Assembly: GCA_009746045.1 (NCBI GenBank)
Contig: RPFO01000175.1
Location: 1,832,898-1,896,897 of the forward strand
Source of the DNA: Mesostigma viride
Lineage: Eukaryota; Streptophyta; Mesostigmatophyceae; Mesostigmatales; Mesostigmataceae
Length of the DNA stretch: 64,000 bases
Reading direction: 5' to 3'
A model generated the notes under the pieces. That model was not told the origin of the DNA. It saw only the letters and a program-made list of their open reading frames with translations, and ran no database searches. This document shows positions 9,786 through 20,713 of the stretch, in pieces; position 1 is the stretch's first letter; each line of letters opens with the position of its first letter. The translations under genes were made by a program, and so were the position numbers.

Positions 9786-12600
9786 TCGGTAGTCCCTACC
9801 GTACAAGAGATAGAAAGGAAACAAGTAAGCTACTACGCTACTATCAGAGTACTATGTCCCAACCCCGGTTTACCCGCGGGTTAGTAATACCAATTCCTCT
9901 AGAGGTTGATACACAGGACCAACCCTGACGTAGTAGCATGAAACAGGATGACAGGATGATTCCGCTATCCGTCATAAAACTCTCACAACCATCTCAGCGA
10001 CCGCCGTTGTTGGCGCGCCGATCCACTGGAGCCACCTTAGGGGGCGCCACCGCGTGCCCTATCCCATCCACATAATAATGCACAGTCCATGTAATCCCGC
10101 TCAACGGCAGTCCTGAGGTCCTGAGCAGCCTCAAACTTGATGAAATGTTGACCATAGGGGTACTATGTCCCAGCCCTTGTGCACCAACGGGCCAGTGAAA
10201 CCAGGTCCCCCCAGACTTGCCACGCAAGGGCAACTCTTTATATAGCCAATCGGGACTGTCAGCAGGAGGGAATATTTTTCATGCATACAACTTGATGATC
10301 CGGCCGACGAGGTGGCCAGTCATGCATGTATCCCATCCAGCCGAAGCCCAGCCTTACAGCGCGACTGATGCGCGTAATCACATGACGATTAAGAAGTACT
10401 ACTAGTAGCGTCGACGACGGTGAGGCACAGCATGCAGTGCAGGCCCCATGCTCAGAAGCGAGGGCGTGCACCAGAAGAATCTGATCCATCGCCTCACTAC
10501 CGACAGCTGTACGCGTCCTCTCAAATACAGGCGCGCCGTGAGCCAACCGACCATGCAACGTGGCCGTCCCTGGCCGCCGCTGGAGTGGCTGTATAGCGGG
10601 GGAAGCCTTAGCATGGCCGCTAGAGTGCGCCTCCCCTGCACCTGCGAACGCATGCAGGGGCCCGCAAGGCCCTAGTGTGTCCACTAGAGTGCACCCTGCC
10701 GACTCCTCCACGAATCTGCAGTAAGTTAGGCACAACACCACTCCGGCCGACGTGCCTAGACCGAAGCAGTCGCCGGTCCCCACACTCCTTACTGCTGCAC
10801 TAGTGTGCCTGAACTCCACCACAAGCGGGGGAAAACTCCTCAGCTCGCAGTCACACCCTCTGTGACACTCGCACCGCAAGAGCACGGTTGATGTTTGCGC
10901 AGGCCCATATGCATGTGATGCTGGAGGCCGCCGACGTGGACTGCATAGCGCCCGCAATGCCCGCACTTTATATACAATGCAATGGGCAGGTCGGGGAGTG
11001 ACACGCCTTGCAGGAACTGCCGTATCAGTAACGTTGCCCCTGCGAGACACCGTGCTGTTCATGGAGTAGGGCCGAAGCAACCCCGCAGTCCCAAACAAGA
11101 GCTCCTCGGGCTCGATCGCGCCCAGCACACAGGTGCTCAAGCACATACAGTGATCGTGGGCCGGGGTCAATCCCGCGCACGACCGATCACCGCCTGTCCA
11201 CCCCGCTTGTCTGTCTTGCCTAGGAGCCCGATTCCCGCAACAGAAACACGCCCCTAGGTATGCAGTCCCCACCGCGCATTGCCACATCCCCCACTCGAAG
11301 CTTGAAGGCCTCTCACCACCCCTGTACCATTGCATGGCCATGGGGTGTAGTACATTTTGAAGCCCACACATTTGCGCAGCAACTCGTCAGCAGAGCTTGT
11401 GAGCTCCTGGTCCTTGCCGGCTGGAATGACCCTAGGCTGCTGGCTAGCAACCTTTATCCTCACACCAGGCCTACGACCCTCGACAGGCTCGCCACTCGTC
11501 GTGACGACCAAGGTTCGTGTGTGAAGACGCTCGTTGCCTCGTTGAGCATCGAGCTTTATGCAACCTCGTTCCATCCTTGTTCCTCAGTCATGAGCAACGC
11601 TGGGCAACGCTACATTGCCAGAGCCTCGTATCGCTGCCCTGCATCCTCGTTGCAGGCAGCATACAGGAATCTCGGGCTATCCTGTGTCTAGGACAGCACA
11701 GGACCTGCCACAGTCCTGCATGGATTTACATCCTTGCAGACCTGCTGGCTGGCTACTGGCTTCTACTAGCCACAGGACCGTTGAGCCCTCAGTACACTGT
11801 GTCCCAGTCACGTGAGAGTTCAGGCTAAGCCTGTGCAGGCACGGCCTGCCACGTGTCCTGTCCACTATTCCCTGAGAGTGCACCGCCCTCGCCCACCGGT
11901 CGGCAGTACTTCGGGACCTGATATCTTTCTAGTCCCTTGTCTGTTCTAGGCGGTTGACACGGCGTTGGAAAGATCTCCTCAACCTGCATCCATCTAGCAC
12001 ATTGGTGCCCCAATATGCTAACTCCAACCCTTTCTTGTTTTGGAGCTTGGACCAGCCTGAGAACCTATCAGCCACTGTCCCCACAAGCCTTCAGACATCT
12101 GATCCCTCCCAGAGACCAGACCTGCCTTTTCTATTGGAACCTGAGGTGCCTCCAAATATTAGCTAGGCCTGCTCATTGGTTCAAAGGTTGCCCTCTGACC
12201 CACATGACACCCCAACCCTTTCTCTGGGAACCTGGTGTAGATTAAAGTTAGGTCTGCACTTAGTCAGAGGAGTTTGGATAGAGGAGTCCATGAACGTACT
12301 ATTGTGAGTTCCTGGTCATCCAGTTATCACAGGCGCCCGTTCATACGGCGCCCGCCACGGAGCCTCCTTTATCTTTTAAATCCTTCCAAAGACTGAGAGA
12401 GCCCTGACAAATGTTAGCCAACACATGGGGAGCCCATGTCCTCACTGAGGGATAAACTCAGGATTCACACATGCCAGGCTGAGGTCAGCTGGGGAATCGA
12501 AACCCACCCCATATCCTTTAGGTTTGGATCAGCTCCTGGAACTGAGCATCACAAACAACAAGACATGACAATAACAAGATTATGTTTTATTATAAAGAAG
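9786..12600 (-). other. 3' internal region of the LTR element, no supported gene
   Basis: The part nearest the LTR (about 10130-10220) is homologous to 53760-53835 upstream of the other element's LTR. A 370-codon ORF in the sense direction (10259-11371, minus) has no recognisable domain and an odd Cys/Arg-rich composition. It is probably a chance ORF. Confidence 0.5.
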
Positions 12601-12963
12601 TATAACCCATAGTGAGGCCCCTGGCAACCACGTCCAACATGGTCACACAACCAGGGATTTTATTAGCATGCAACAGGTTGGTTACAGAGAATATATACAA
12701 ATGTACAGCAACCTGTTAGTAGAGCCAACACTTGGGCTGCCCTTGCAGGGTCCATTCCATGAAGACCCAAGGCCCATTACAAAGTCCTTAAGACTCTTCT
12801 GCAGCTCCATGACAGAGCCAGGCGAAATTCTCAGCCAGGGGAGTGACTCCACCCTGACCCCTGTCCAGCAGAGTGTGTCTGAACTCTGAAGGACCTGCTG
12901 TCAGCCACCACGTGGCTGTCCAGCCCACTGGGATGCCTCCCACCTAGAGCAAGGCTGTTTGGT

Positions 12964-13923
12964 CTACTCTGGCCCTCCCCCCTTGGAGGCCACGAGCCCA
13001 CGAAGCAAAGGGTATGTAGTGAGAGCATCTGCAGGGTTGTCCACGCCAGCCACATGTTCAATGTTAGCTAAGCAAGACATTTCCTTGAGCAACAAATAAT
13101 CAAGGTCCCTGCTCCTGGCCAGCTGCTTGGGCACAAACTGCACCATGCCCATGCTGTCAGTTCTTACCAGTGTGTGCATCTGCAACCGACAGGAAGCCAC
13201 TTGACATAGCTGGTAAAATAGCTCCTCAAGTAAAGAGCAGTATGCAGCCCTTCACAGATTGCCCTGCACTCAGCAATGTCACTGCTGGGAGTTACCCTGT
13301 TTAATTTGCAACCGACTGTACCAGCAGACCAGAGAGGACTGTTCCTGCACCAGGGATATTAATGCTGCTGCCCGGCCCCTGACCTCTGTGACCTTCCTAC
13401 TATCCATAGAACTGTCCATATAGAGCATCATGTCAAAAGGCCTGTACAAATCCAGAGGACCCAGCATATGAGAGGGGGAGACGTGCGAACAGCCTCTACC
13501 ACTCTCTCAGCACCCACCTCAACCAGTTGGGAATCGGTCAACCGACTCAGGACCAACAGGTCAGGAGCACAAATGCTGGCCAGCCATGCCAACATACCTC
13601 GTATTGTTGCACATCTGGCCTGGGTGATGGGCTCCTGCAAGGCATCTATGATCTGCTGGGGATAATCCTTACCACCCAGGCTCCAGCTTGATGGACCATG
13701 TACCCTGCGGATGGACCAAGGTCGCCTGCATTCCACAAAACACCATGGGCTCACTCTCAACCATGTACTGGATCTTACCCAGTTCAAACCGTTTCTGGAT
13801 CCTGGCCAGAGTCAACTCTTGCCAAGTGGGATGGCCCAGGAGATGCAGATCATCACCATGCAGGGAGGCAAACGCTGGCAGCCCCTCATAGCTACCCTGA
13901 AACAGACAAGGATCAACTGTCAT
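12964..13923 (-). pseudogene. Copia-type reverse transcriptase C-terminus and RNase H
   Basis: Reads downward on the minus strand. DPCLFQGSYEG and HGDDLHLLGHP form the Copia RT catalytic block, with xxDD as HGDD. IQKRFELGKIQ and FCGMQ follow. A second frame gives the linker (SICAPDLLVLSRLTDSQL), and further frames give RNase H (DSSMDSRKVTEVRG; RTDSMGMVQF; HVAGVDNPADALT). At least three frame changes show decay. The N-terminal half of the same kind of RT lies on the opposite strand at 17584-17956, so the gene is split by a rearrangement. Confidence 0.75.
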
Positions 13924-14223
13924 GGATCAACTTTCATGGAGAATCTTGTTGCCATCCTTTTGCAAGAGTCGAGAGGGTACGCAGACAGGTTCTTTATTAC
14001 CACGCAGCCTTTCGGAGTGTACTCCAGGCTTGATACACCGAGACCGGAAACCACCACTGCGTGGGGTCCGAAGGTGGAAATTGTCACGGGTGTCGAGAAG
14101 ACGGTCTGTAGTATTTTATAATGCTTCGTAACACGCGCGGGAGCGGCAGCGGGAGCGGCCGGGGCGGGAGCGGGGGATGGCGGTGGTGAGGCAAGGACAG
14201 ATACAGGAGGCCCCGCCAGCGTC

Positions 14224-15473
14224 GTGCCAGAGGGACAGGCAATCCCAACGGCAGAGGGCGCCAATGGCAGGAGGGCATCCAACCGGAAGAGGAAAGAGGT
14301 GGCACAAGAGGAGGAGCGTGCGGGGTGGCCAACCGACGGCGTGTTGCTGACGGGGGAGGGCCAGAATGATGCTGAACGTCAAGCACCTGGTAAGAGACCA
14401 TGTGTGCCTGAATCTGGTGTTCCTGCAGCTAGTGTTCCTGCGCCATTAGCACCTGTAGGAGCTGCAGTTATTGGCAGTGACCCTCGTGCTTTGCCTGGGA
14501 CTAGACCTCATATGAGTGCTGTGGCTGTGATGAATGGCCAGAAGCCTCTCAAGCCTCCTGTGGGACAGGAAGAGCTGGACAAGTGGTTGGAAGATATGGA
14601 GCTAGTTTCTTGCTCTGTAGATCCCACTGTCAACCTTGTGCAGGTATTCCACACATCCACGACTAATAGGGATTCCAGTGAGCGTGTGAGGGACAAGGCT
14701 AGGCAAGCTGTCAAGGACAAGCTGACTTGGTCTCAGTTCCTAGAGGGCCTACGTCAGGAGTTCTCTGATAAGGTACTCAACCTCACTAATCACTATAAGC
14801 TCAGCTATGATACCTTTGAGATCAAGGGCACAATAGCTGAGGAGCTGCAGCGGCTCACACGCATCAGGGAGAAGGGGGCCAAGCATGGCTTCAATCTGAC
14901 TGATAGAGCAGTGGCAGATTACTTCCTGGATCGCATGGGGCTGAGTGTGGATGGGAGAAATGCAGCTAGGATGTTTGCTGATCAGACAGATGGGACGTGG
15001 CCAGCCTTGCAAAAGGTTATTTTCAATATCCGTCCATCTGACAATGCTGCTTGCAAGGCAATCCAGGTGACTGGTGCCCCTTCAGCCTCCGCTCATCAGG
15101 TCCATGGTGATGCCCCTGGGCAGGGTGCTCAGGGAGAACCAGACCTAGTAGGCGTCAGAGGGCTAACAGGCGCAGGCAGAATGGTAACCAGGGTGGCAAG
15201 GGCCAGCAGCAGGGATCCAAAGGCAAGGGTCAGCAGCAGGCTGGTGGTCACCAGGGTGGTCAGCAGAACAAGGGTGGCCAAGGGCAAGGCAAGAGCCAGG
15301 GCCAGGGCACCCAGGCCAGTCAGAGCAGCCAGAACCAGGGTGGCCTGAAGAAGGCTGCTGCTGGGAAGGATGACAAGTGCTTTGGATGTGGCAGGACGGG
15401 TCATTGGCGACGTGACTGCCCAGACCAGGCCAAGTCTGCTGGAGCAGGCTCTGGCCAGGTGGGTAAGCCATGA
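14224..15473 (+). pseudogene. Copia-like gag with CCHC zinc knuckle
   Basis: The first frame (14224 to about 15130) gives a gag-like helical core (EELDKWLEDMELVSCSVD; KDKLTWSQFLEGLRQEF; RAVADYFLDRMGLSVDG). A single frame change near 15140 opens a Gln/Gly-rich, RNA-binding tail and a canonical knuckle (CFGCGRTGHWRRDC), with stop at 15471-15473. Gag would form the particle that packages the element RNA. Integrase follows six bases downstream. Whether the frame change is decay or assembly error cannot be told. Confidence 0.75.
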
Positions 15474-15478
15474 CTTGA

Positions 15479-16700
15479 GTGTTGTCCCCTGTAAATAGTC
15501 AATCACCCCTAGTGGGACGAACAGTTGTACATAGTAATGGGGGTGTCCCTCTTGTGCAGCAGCAAGGGGTTGGGAATGATGAGGTGCTTCCACTCAATGA
15601 TTGCAATAACGCTGCTGCAGCAGTGGAATTCCCTGTGCCTGTGGCAGGTGCAGGGTCTCCAGTTGTTGGGGTTGACTCTGGGAGTCAAGCCGCCAGACTG
15701 GAAGGACCTGCAGCTTCTGTGGGAACCGGGGCTGGCTCTGGGAGCCGAGCTACCTTGGAGGAGGTCCCTGGAGCAAGAGAACAGCAGGTGGGTCGTGCTA
15801 TCCCAAGCACACAGTCTTTGTCACGTTCCTCTCTGTGCAGCCAGGCTGACAGGGGGTTGAGCTATGCTCAGGCTGGAAACACTCTACACCATATCTTTGG
15901 CCACTCTAAGCAGGCAGAGATGTTTGCTTGGAAGATTGGCAAGGAGCCTTTGCTAGAGGCCTGCAGTGCAGCTGCTCAGAATTGTGTCTGTCAGGAGAAT
16001 GCTGTTCGCCTCCCACAGTCCCATGCCAGAGAACCTGCTAGAGAGCGGGGGGATATCCAGGTGGACATCCAACACATCAGGGGCATGTATCTGTTGGTGG
16101 GGGTGGATAGGTTTAGCAGATATAGGTTGCTGACCATTCTTCCTGGAATGCAGGAGCATCAGCTGTTGATGGGTCTCCAGTCTTTGTTGCCAGGCTTTGG
16201 GGTGTACACCAAGGTGCAAGCTGACTTGCAGTTTGACTGCTTGATCAAGCTGGCTGACCAGCTTCCTTGTAAGTTGGTAGTGGTCCCTAGGGAATGCCAT
16301 GGGCAGCAGGGAGCTGTAGAGAGATCTATACGTGAAGTAAAAACAGTGGTGCTAGCAGCTAGGAGTGTGCCTGTTGTGGCATCAGCTCTAGAGAAAGCAG
16401 CTTGGTGTAAGGGGATTGAGGAGCAGCTTAACCACAGGGTAACCTATTACTATGATGGTGTGGCAGTCTCTCCCCTGGCATTGCAGTTTGGTATGCTATC
16501 ACAGGACGTGGTGGCAGCCTGCCTGAAGAAGGCAGACAGGGTGTTTTCCAGATTGAGGCGTAAGGACAAGGGTTGGAAAATGCTGAGGCCCCAGGTGGGA
16601 CTGAGGGTCAGGATGTGGAAGGAACCGTCATTACCAGGCAAGCGTGGCAAGTGGCAAGATGGGCAGGTAACCCATGTTGAAGAGCTAACCATTCTTGTCT
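15479..16700 (+). CDS. Retrotransposon integrase region
   Basis: A zinc-binding HHCC segment (HHIFGHSK... then CVCQ) is followed by a DDE core: first Asp in IQVDIQH near the VDRFSRY motif, second Asp in VQADLQFDC, and Glu in HGQQGAVERSIREVK. The C-terminal part continues to GKWQDGQVTHVEE, then the frame moves to 16702. It inserts the cDNA into the genome. The order gag-integrase-RT and the VDRFSRY-type motif fit Copia. The first ~130 residues before the zinc motif are low-complexity with no clear protease. Confidence 0.75.
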
Positions 16701-16701
16701 G

Positions 16702-17382
16702 GTGGCTTTGGAGAGTAATCCCAAGCACGTGTACAGGCTATCCTGGGCTCACGTCAAGGAGAGAAGGCCAACTGCAATCTGGCCTGAAGACGGCCCTGAT
16801 CCTCCCTTGGAGGGAGATGAGCAGGATGAGAGCCAGGCAGCAGATGCTAACCCACCATGCTTGGATTATGGTCTGTCCTGGATGGATGAGGGTGAGCAGG
16901 AGTCTGCTGAGACGTCTGTCACAAGGCCAGAGGTGGCCAGGGCTGCACCACAGTCCAGGGGGCTGCTTATGGCGGACATCATTCGAGCTCTGCAGAACAG
17001 CAAGCGTGATCCCAAGGTATCTAAGCTCACGGGATGGGGGTCATGTGGGGCACCAGCACTAGAAGTGGATACCAACTCACAGGTGTCCATTCTAAGGGTA
17101 GAGGATGCTGCAGGCTTGCAGTGGTCATCCCCTAGCTGCCTAGCTGTGTCTGATTTCTCGGGGAATGTGTCCATGAAGATCTTGGGAGAAGTGAGTGTGC
17201 CTATCCTGGGGGTGCCCACCACGTTCAGTGTGGTTGAAGGGTATCAGGGGCCTGCCATTCTAGGTCAGAACTTCTTGTGCTTACCAGGGGTGAGGATATC
17301 CTCTGAGGAGCTAGCATTAGAGGGCAGGGCCGCCTTCCCTTGCAGAGATATCGCTACTCCCAGGGTCTTAGTGTGGCTGTAA
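16702..17382 (+). CDS. Integrase C-terminus followed by an aspartic-protease-like domain
   Basis: Starts with an integrase-tail-like segment (ALESNPKHVYRLSWAHVKE). After an acidic linker comes a retropepsin-like pattern: ALEVDTNSQVSIL (DTN in place of DSG/DTG), an internal VSVPILG strand and AILGQNFL, the usual ILG-D/N-FL motif before the protease end. In Copia elements protease normally precedes integrase, so its position between integrase and RT is unusual. Function is inferred from motifs only; the Gly-to-Asn change in the active-site triad would need testing. Confidence 0.55.
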   Translation: MALESNPKHVYRLSWAHVKERRPTAIWPEDGPDPPLEGDEQDESQAADANPPCLDYGLSWMDEGEQESAETSVTRPEVARAAPQSRGLLMADIIRALQNSKRDPKVSKLTGWGSCGAPALEVDTNSQVSILRVEDAAGLQWSSPSCLAVSDFSGNVSMKILGEVSVPILGVPTTFSVVEGYQGPAILGQNFLCLPGVRISSEELALEGRAAFPCRDIATPRVLVWL

Positions 17383-17583
17383 GGGCTGTGAGGGGTCTAG
17401 AGGCAGAGGGTCCTGATATAAAGGAGCCCATTGCTGGGGACCTGCTGATCCTCCCTACTACGTTTGACCCACGTGAGTTGGGTGTGCAGAGGTACCAGAT
17501 CCCAGGAACGAGTCCTGTACCTTGGCGCAAGCTAGTGGAGATGATGCAAAGCCCCAAGATGGCTAAGGCATGGACTCAGACTT

Positions 17584-17956
17584 GGCTTTGTTGCTTCTGG
17601 GCATGAGTGGATAGTTGCCAACTGTGCAGAGCCTGTGGATGTCCTCCCTGAGGATCACCAGCTGCTCAGGTTGATGTTTGTCCTCAAGCTCAAGGAGGTG
17701 GATGGCGTGCAGGTGCCACATGTTAGACCAGTTGTGACTGAGTACCATGGCACTGGACAGTTAGCAGATGAGGAGCTTTACACACCAGGGGTGCTGCATG
17801 ATACATGGAGGATTTTGTTGTGCATTTACTTGTCTTTTCTGCAGAAGGGGATACCCTATAGCTCTGTGTTGGTAGATTTCAAGAGGGCTTTTCTTAAGGG
17901 TGATCAGCAAGAAGCACAGGATACTTGGCGCACAATACCCCCTTTCTTTGTTAAGG
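17584..17956 (+). pseudogene. Copia-type reverse transcriptase, N-terminal part
   Basis: Reads GHEWIVANCAEPVDVLPED, then FVLKLKEVDGVQVPHVRPV (equivalent to the WVFKxK...ARLV block) and VLVDFKRAFLKGD (equivalent to QLDVxxAFLNG, holding the first catalytic Asp). It stops being RT-like at about 17945, where antisense gag of the host LTR element begins. The matching C-terminal half is at 12964-13923 on the minus strand. Confidence 0.75.
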
Positions 17957-18128
17957 TCTCCATGACCTCACCTGTACCTGTCCCTACTTGGACGTGCGGT
18001 GGTACCTCTACCACCTCTATACCTTGCTCGTGGTGGTCTACCTGTTCTACATCTCTATTCTCTGAGTCCCTTTCTCTGGTCTCGTCTTCTGCCTCTCTGG
18101 CATTCCTTGTTTGCAACCGTGTTGGCAT
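17957..18128 (-). pseudogene. N-terminal gag segment of the 11-kb LTR element
   Basis: Starts ATG at 18128, 40-50 bases after the conserved leader motif GGGGAGGTGTTGC that also precedes the gag start at 50306. The product is charged and disordered (TRNAREAEDETRERDSEN). The reading frame is cut at 17957-17965, where the rearranged Copia-like block begins. Confidence 0.6.
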
Positions 18129-18170
18129 GGTGCTCGTACCAGTACCCTACACTGCAGGCAACACCTCCCC

Positions 18171-18296
<126 letters not shown>

Positions 18297-19448
18297 CAAC
18301 CACATACTAGTTATGACTATAGGTATAGTACCTAGTATTAAACACTCTAATGGTAATCCCCTCTATCGTCTGCTAGGACCAATGGTCAGCTGAGAGAAGG
18401 TAACTGTAACTGCTGTCCCCTCCGCCTGACTGCTGTGCGTGGGTGGCTTAGAGCATTCACGAGTGGTGTGCATCCCCTCAGGCAATGGCATGTGCTCCCT
18501 AACAAACCTATCTGCATCTATGATGTTATCAAACCCCTTCTACTTAGCACTAGAGTCTTTGGACATTATCTTATCCTTGATGTGTTCTTCACATGCCTTC
18601 CAACTATAAAATATGGCTGGTCTACCCTCGCCCCCATCATGGGCCACTGCATAGTAAGGAAATCCAGATTGACCACCCTTATTTATTCTGTTGCGTCTGG
18701 GCATGTTACATAATAGTAGTATAGCAGAAGCTTGCAAGCAGGAGAAAAAAAGGAGTACCCAGGGCTACCTCTAGGTGCAGTGACCTTTACCAAAACAAAC
18801 AAGGGAGAAGCATAGAGTCTAACACAGCACACGCCCGAGTCTTCAGCAGCACGGGCACATTACGATAAGCACACGGAGGTAAACACCGTCAACATAGTCG
18901 GCAACGGCCAGACGGTATCCACCCCCACGACCCCTTGCAGGTCAAACAACGATGTCCGTCTCCGCGACGTCCATTGGCACAAACGACATTTACACCCTAT
19001 AGAGGGTACAACGTTTAACATAAACCCCCTACGCGTGCGGTCCCGGAGAGAAGGCGAGCTCGCATGCTAGCCTTCCGCAGGCATAGCTTATAAAGAAATA
19101 AACCTAACTAGGGGACGTACCATCGTCAATGACGTTAATCACCCCTGAACTGGCCGCCACCTGGTGTCGTTGAAGGCAAGCCCTGGCCGCCACTAGGTGT
19201 CGTTGAAAACAGGAGAAATGGACGCTATCGTTGACAGCACCTCACCACAGGACCATGACTGGCCCCGCCGAGTATCCCAGACTAACCACTTGCTTTCTAG
19301 ATCGTCGTTGACTCCCTTACGGGCTGGCCGCCGACCTGTCGGCAATAGATGAATCCGAAACCTCTATCTACGCCAAGCTCCGCCTTGGTATCCTAATTGG
19401 CCTCCCTAACCATCTCCGCGAGAGTTAGCTGACCTCTCCAGCACATTT
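18297..19448 (-). other. 5' leader of the 11-kb LTR element
   Basis: Non-coding on both strands. The segment next to the LTR (about 19270-19448) is homologous to the leader at 49153-49330. Confidence 0.7.
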
Positions 19449-19462
19449 CCTCCGATAACCAG
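19449..19462 (-). other. tRNA primer-binding site
   Basis: On the minus strand the LTR end is followed by CTGGTTATCGGAGG. TGG complements a tRNA CCA end. The same sequence follows the LTR at 49138. Confidence 0.75.
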
Positions 19463-20133
19463 TGTTACGTCCCAGCCCAGACACACCTAGCCTGAGCTAC
19501 GTAGCGAAAGATCTACCATGCCGGAATTAGGAAGATTCAAGGTGGCCTAATGCAGATTGCGCTTCACGACTGGGGTCGTGAGATATCTGGCACCGCGACT
19601 TGATGCCAAGCTAATTAATACACACTTATAATGGCTAGCAATACCAATTACAAATGGATAGTTGCCCCAGGTTTAATATGAAGGCGTCATCGCACTTTAC
19701 ATTCATCAAACCAAGAGGACGAGACTCTCGTCCTCGGACCAATTTCACCTAGGTCTGCCACTACGCTCGCAAGGGGCGCCGACATGGCGCCAACCTTCCA
19801 AAGCATGCAGTCCACACAAGATCCTCGGGTCGACATCGACCCTCGCCCACAGAATCCACGCATGAGTACAATATCTCAACTAGCTATAAAGTACGCAGCG
19901 CGGCGCAACTGCACCGGCCCCTAGAAGCCGGTACACGCATACAACAACCTAGGCCCAAAATAACTGGTCCGAATCACACAAACTGTCATAGTTCCATACA
20001 AAAGTCCTGACCAAGGGACAATTCCCAAATTAAGTCCCGAAATGAGTCCCAAAGTCCTACGGACTATGACAACAAGTCAAACTACATAATTTATTCCATT
20101 GTTACGTCCGTCCAAAAGGGCCGGGACGTAACA
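19463..20133 (-). repeat. 5' LTR of the 11-kb element
   Basis: 671 bp, TG...CA, nearly identical to 9094-9765. Followed at 20134 by the TCACG target duplication. Confidence 0.93.
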
Positions 20134-20709
20134 TCACGGAGCATTAACCGCCCCGATGGATGGATGGATGGGTGCAAACAGTCCTACCGGTCTAATCTAT
20201 TTACAATAGCTACCTACAACATCTATCTAAAGCTATTAACATCAACTCTACCCTAGGGGATCTGTCTGGCGTGGGTTTGCACACGCGGGCGCTGTTAACC
20301 ACGGGTTGTCCCGTTCCCTGGCAAGGACGCATGCCTCGCGGTCAGCTGCAACGTTATTATTGTTGACATGCAGGCCATTGACAGTGAAGGACGCTTCCCT
20401 CACCGGCACCGACTGTTCCCATCGTTAATTTTGCCACTGCAAGCAAATGATGTCATGAGGCCGGCTGGAAATAGGGATCCGCTACCGAGTCTAGTTGTCG
20501 GTTTAGGGGTTGAAACACCGACGGTAGTTTTGGTTAAAAACGCAGGCACTGTGTGGCTACACCCGGCGTATACCTCACCGCCGGCCTTGACCAAAATATC
20601 TAGCCTGAAAAATGGACTTTCGGCGATGCTGCAGCTGGATCGGGCTTGACGAGAGTGTCGTGTAGAAGTCCGTCAGAGGAGGGGGTGGGCTGCTAGCCTA
20701 ATTCTACCG
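20134..20709. other. Probable LINE remnant split by the LTR element
   Basis: On the minus strand this continues the 3'-end sequence left at 9070-9093: CATCCATCCATC... resembles the LINE A 3' UTR. It also contains a GGAT run (20156-20172) and a diverged 41-bp satellite unit (20580-20605). No gene supported. Confidence 0.45.
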
Positions 20710-20713
20710 TTAA

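Noticed and set aside
10259-11371. 370-codon minus ORF as an env-like or accessory retroviral gene
   Set aside because: No signal peptide, membrane segment or domain; the GC-rich antisense-like composition suggests chance. It does lie in the sense direction, so it is mentioned but not called.
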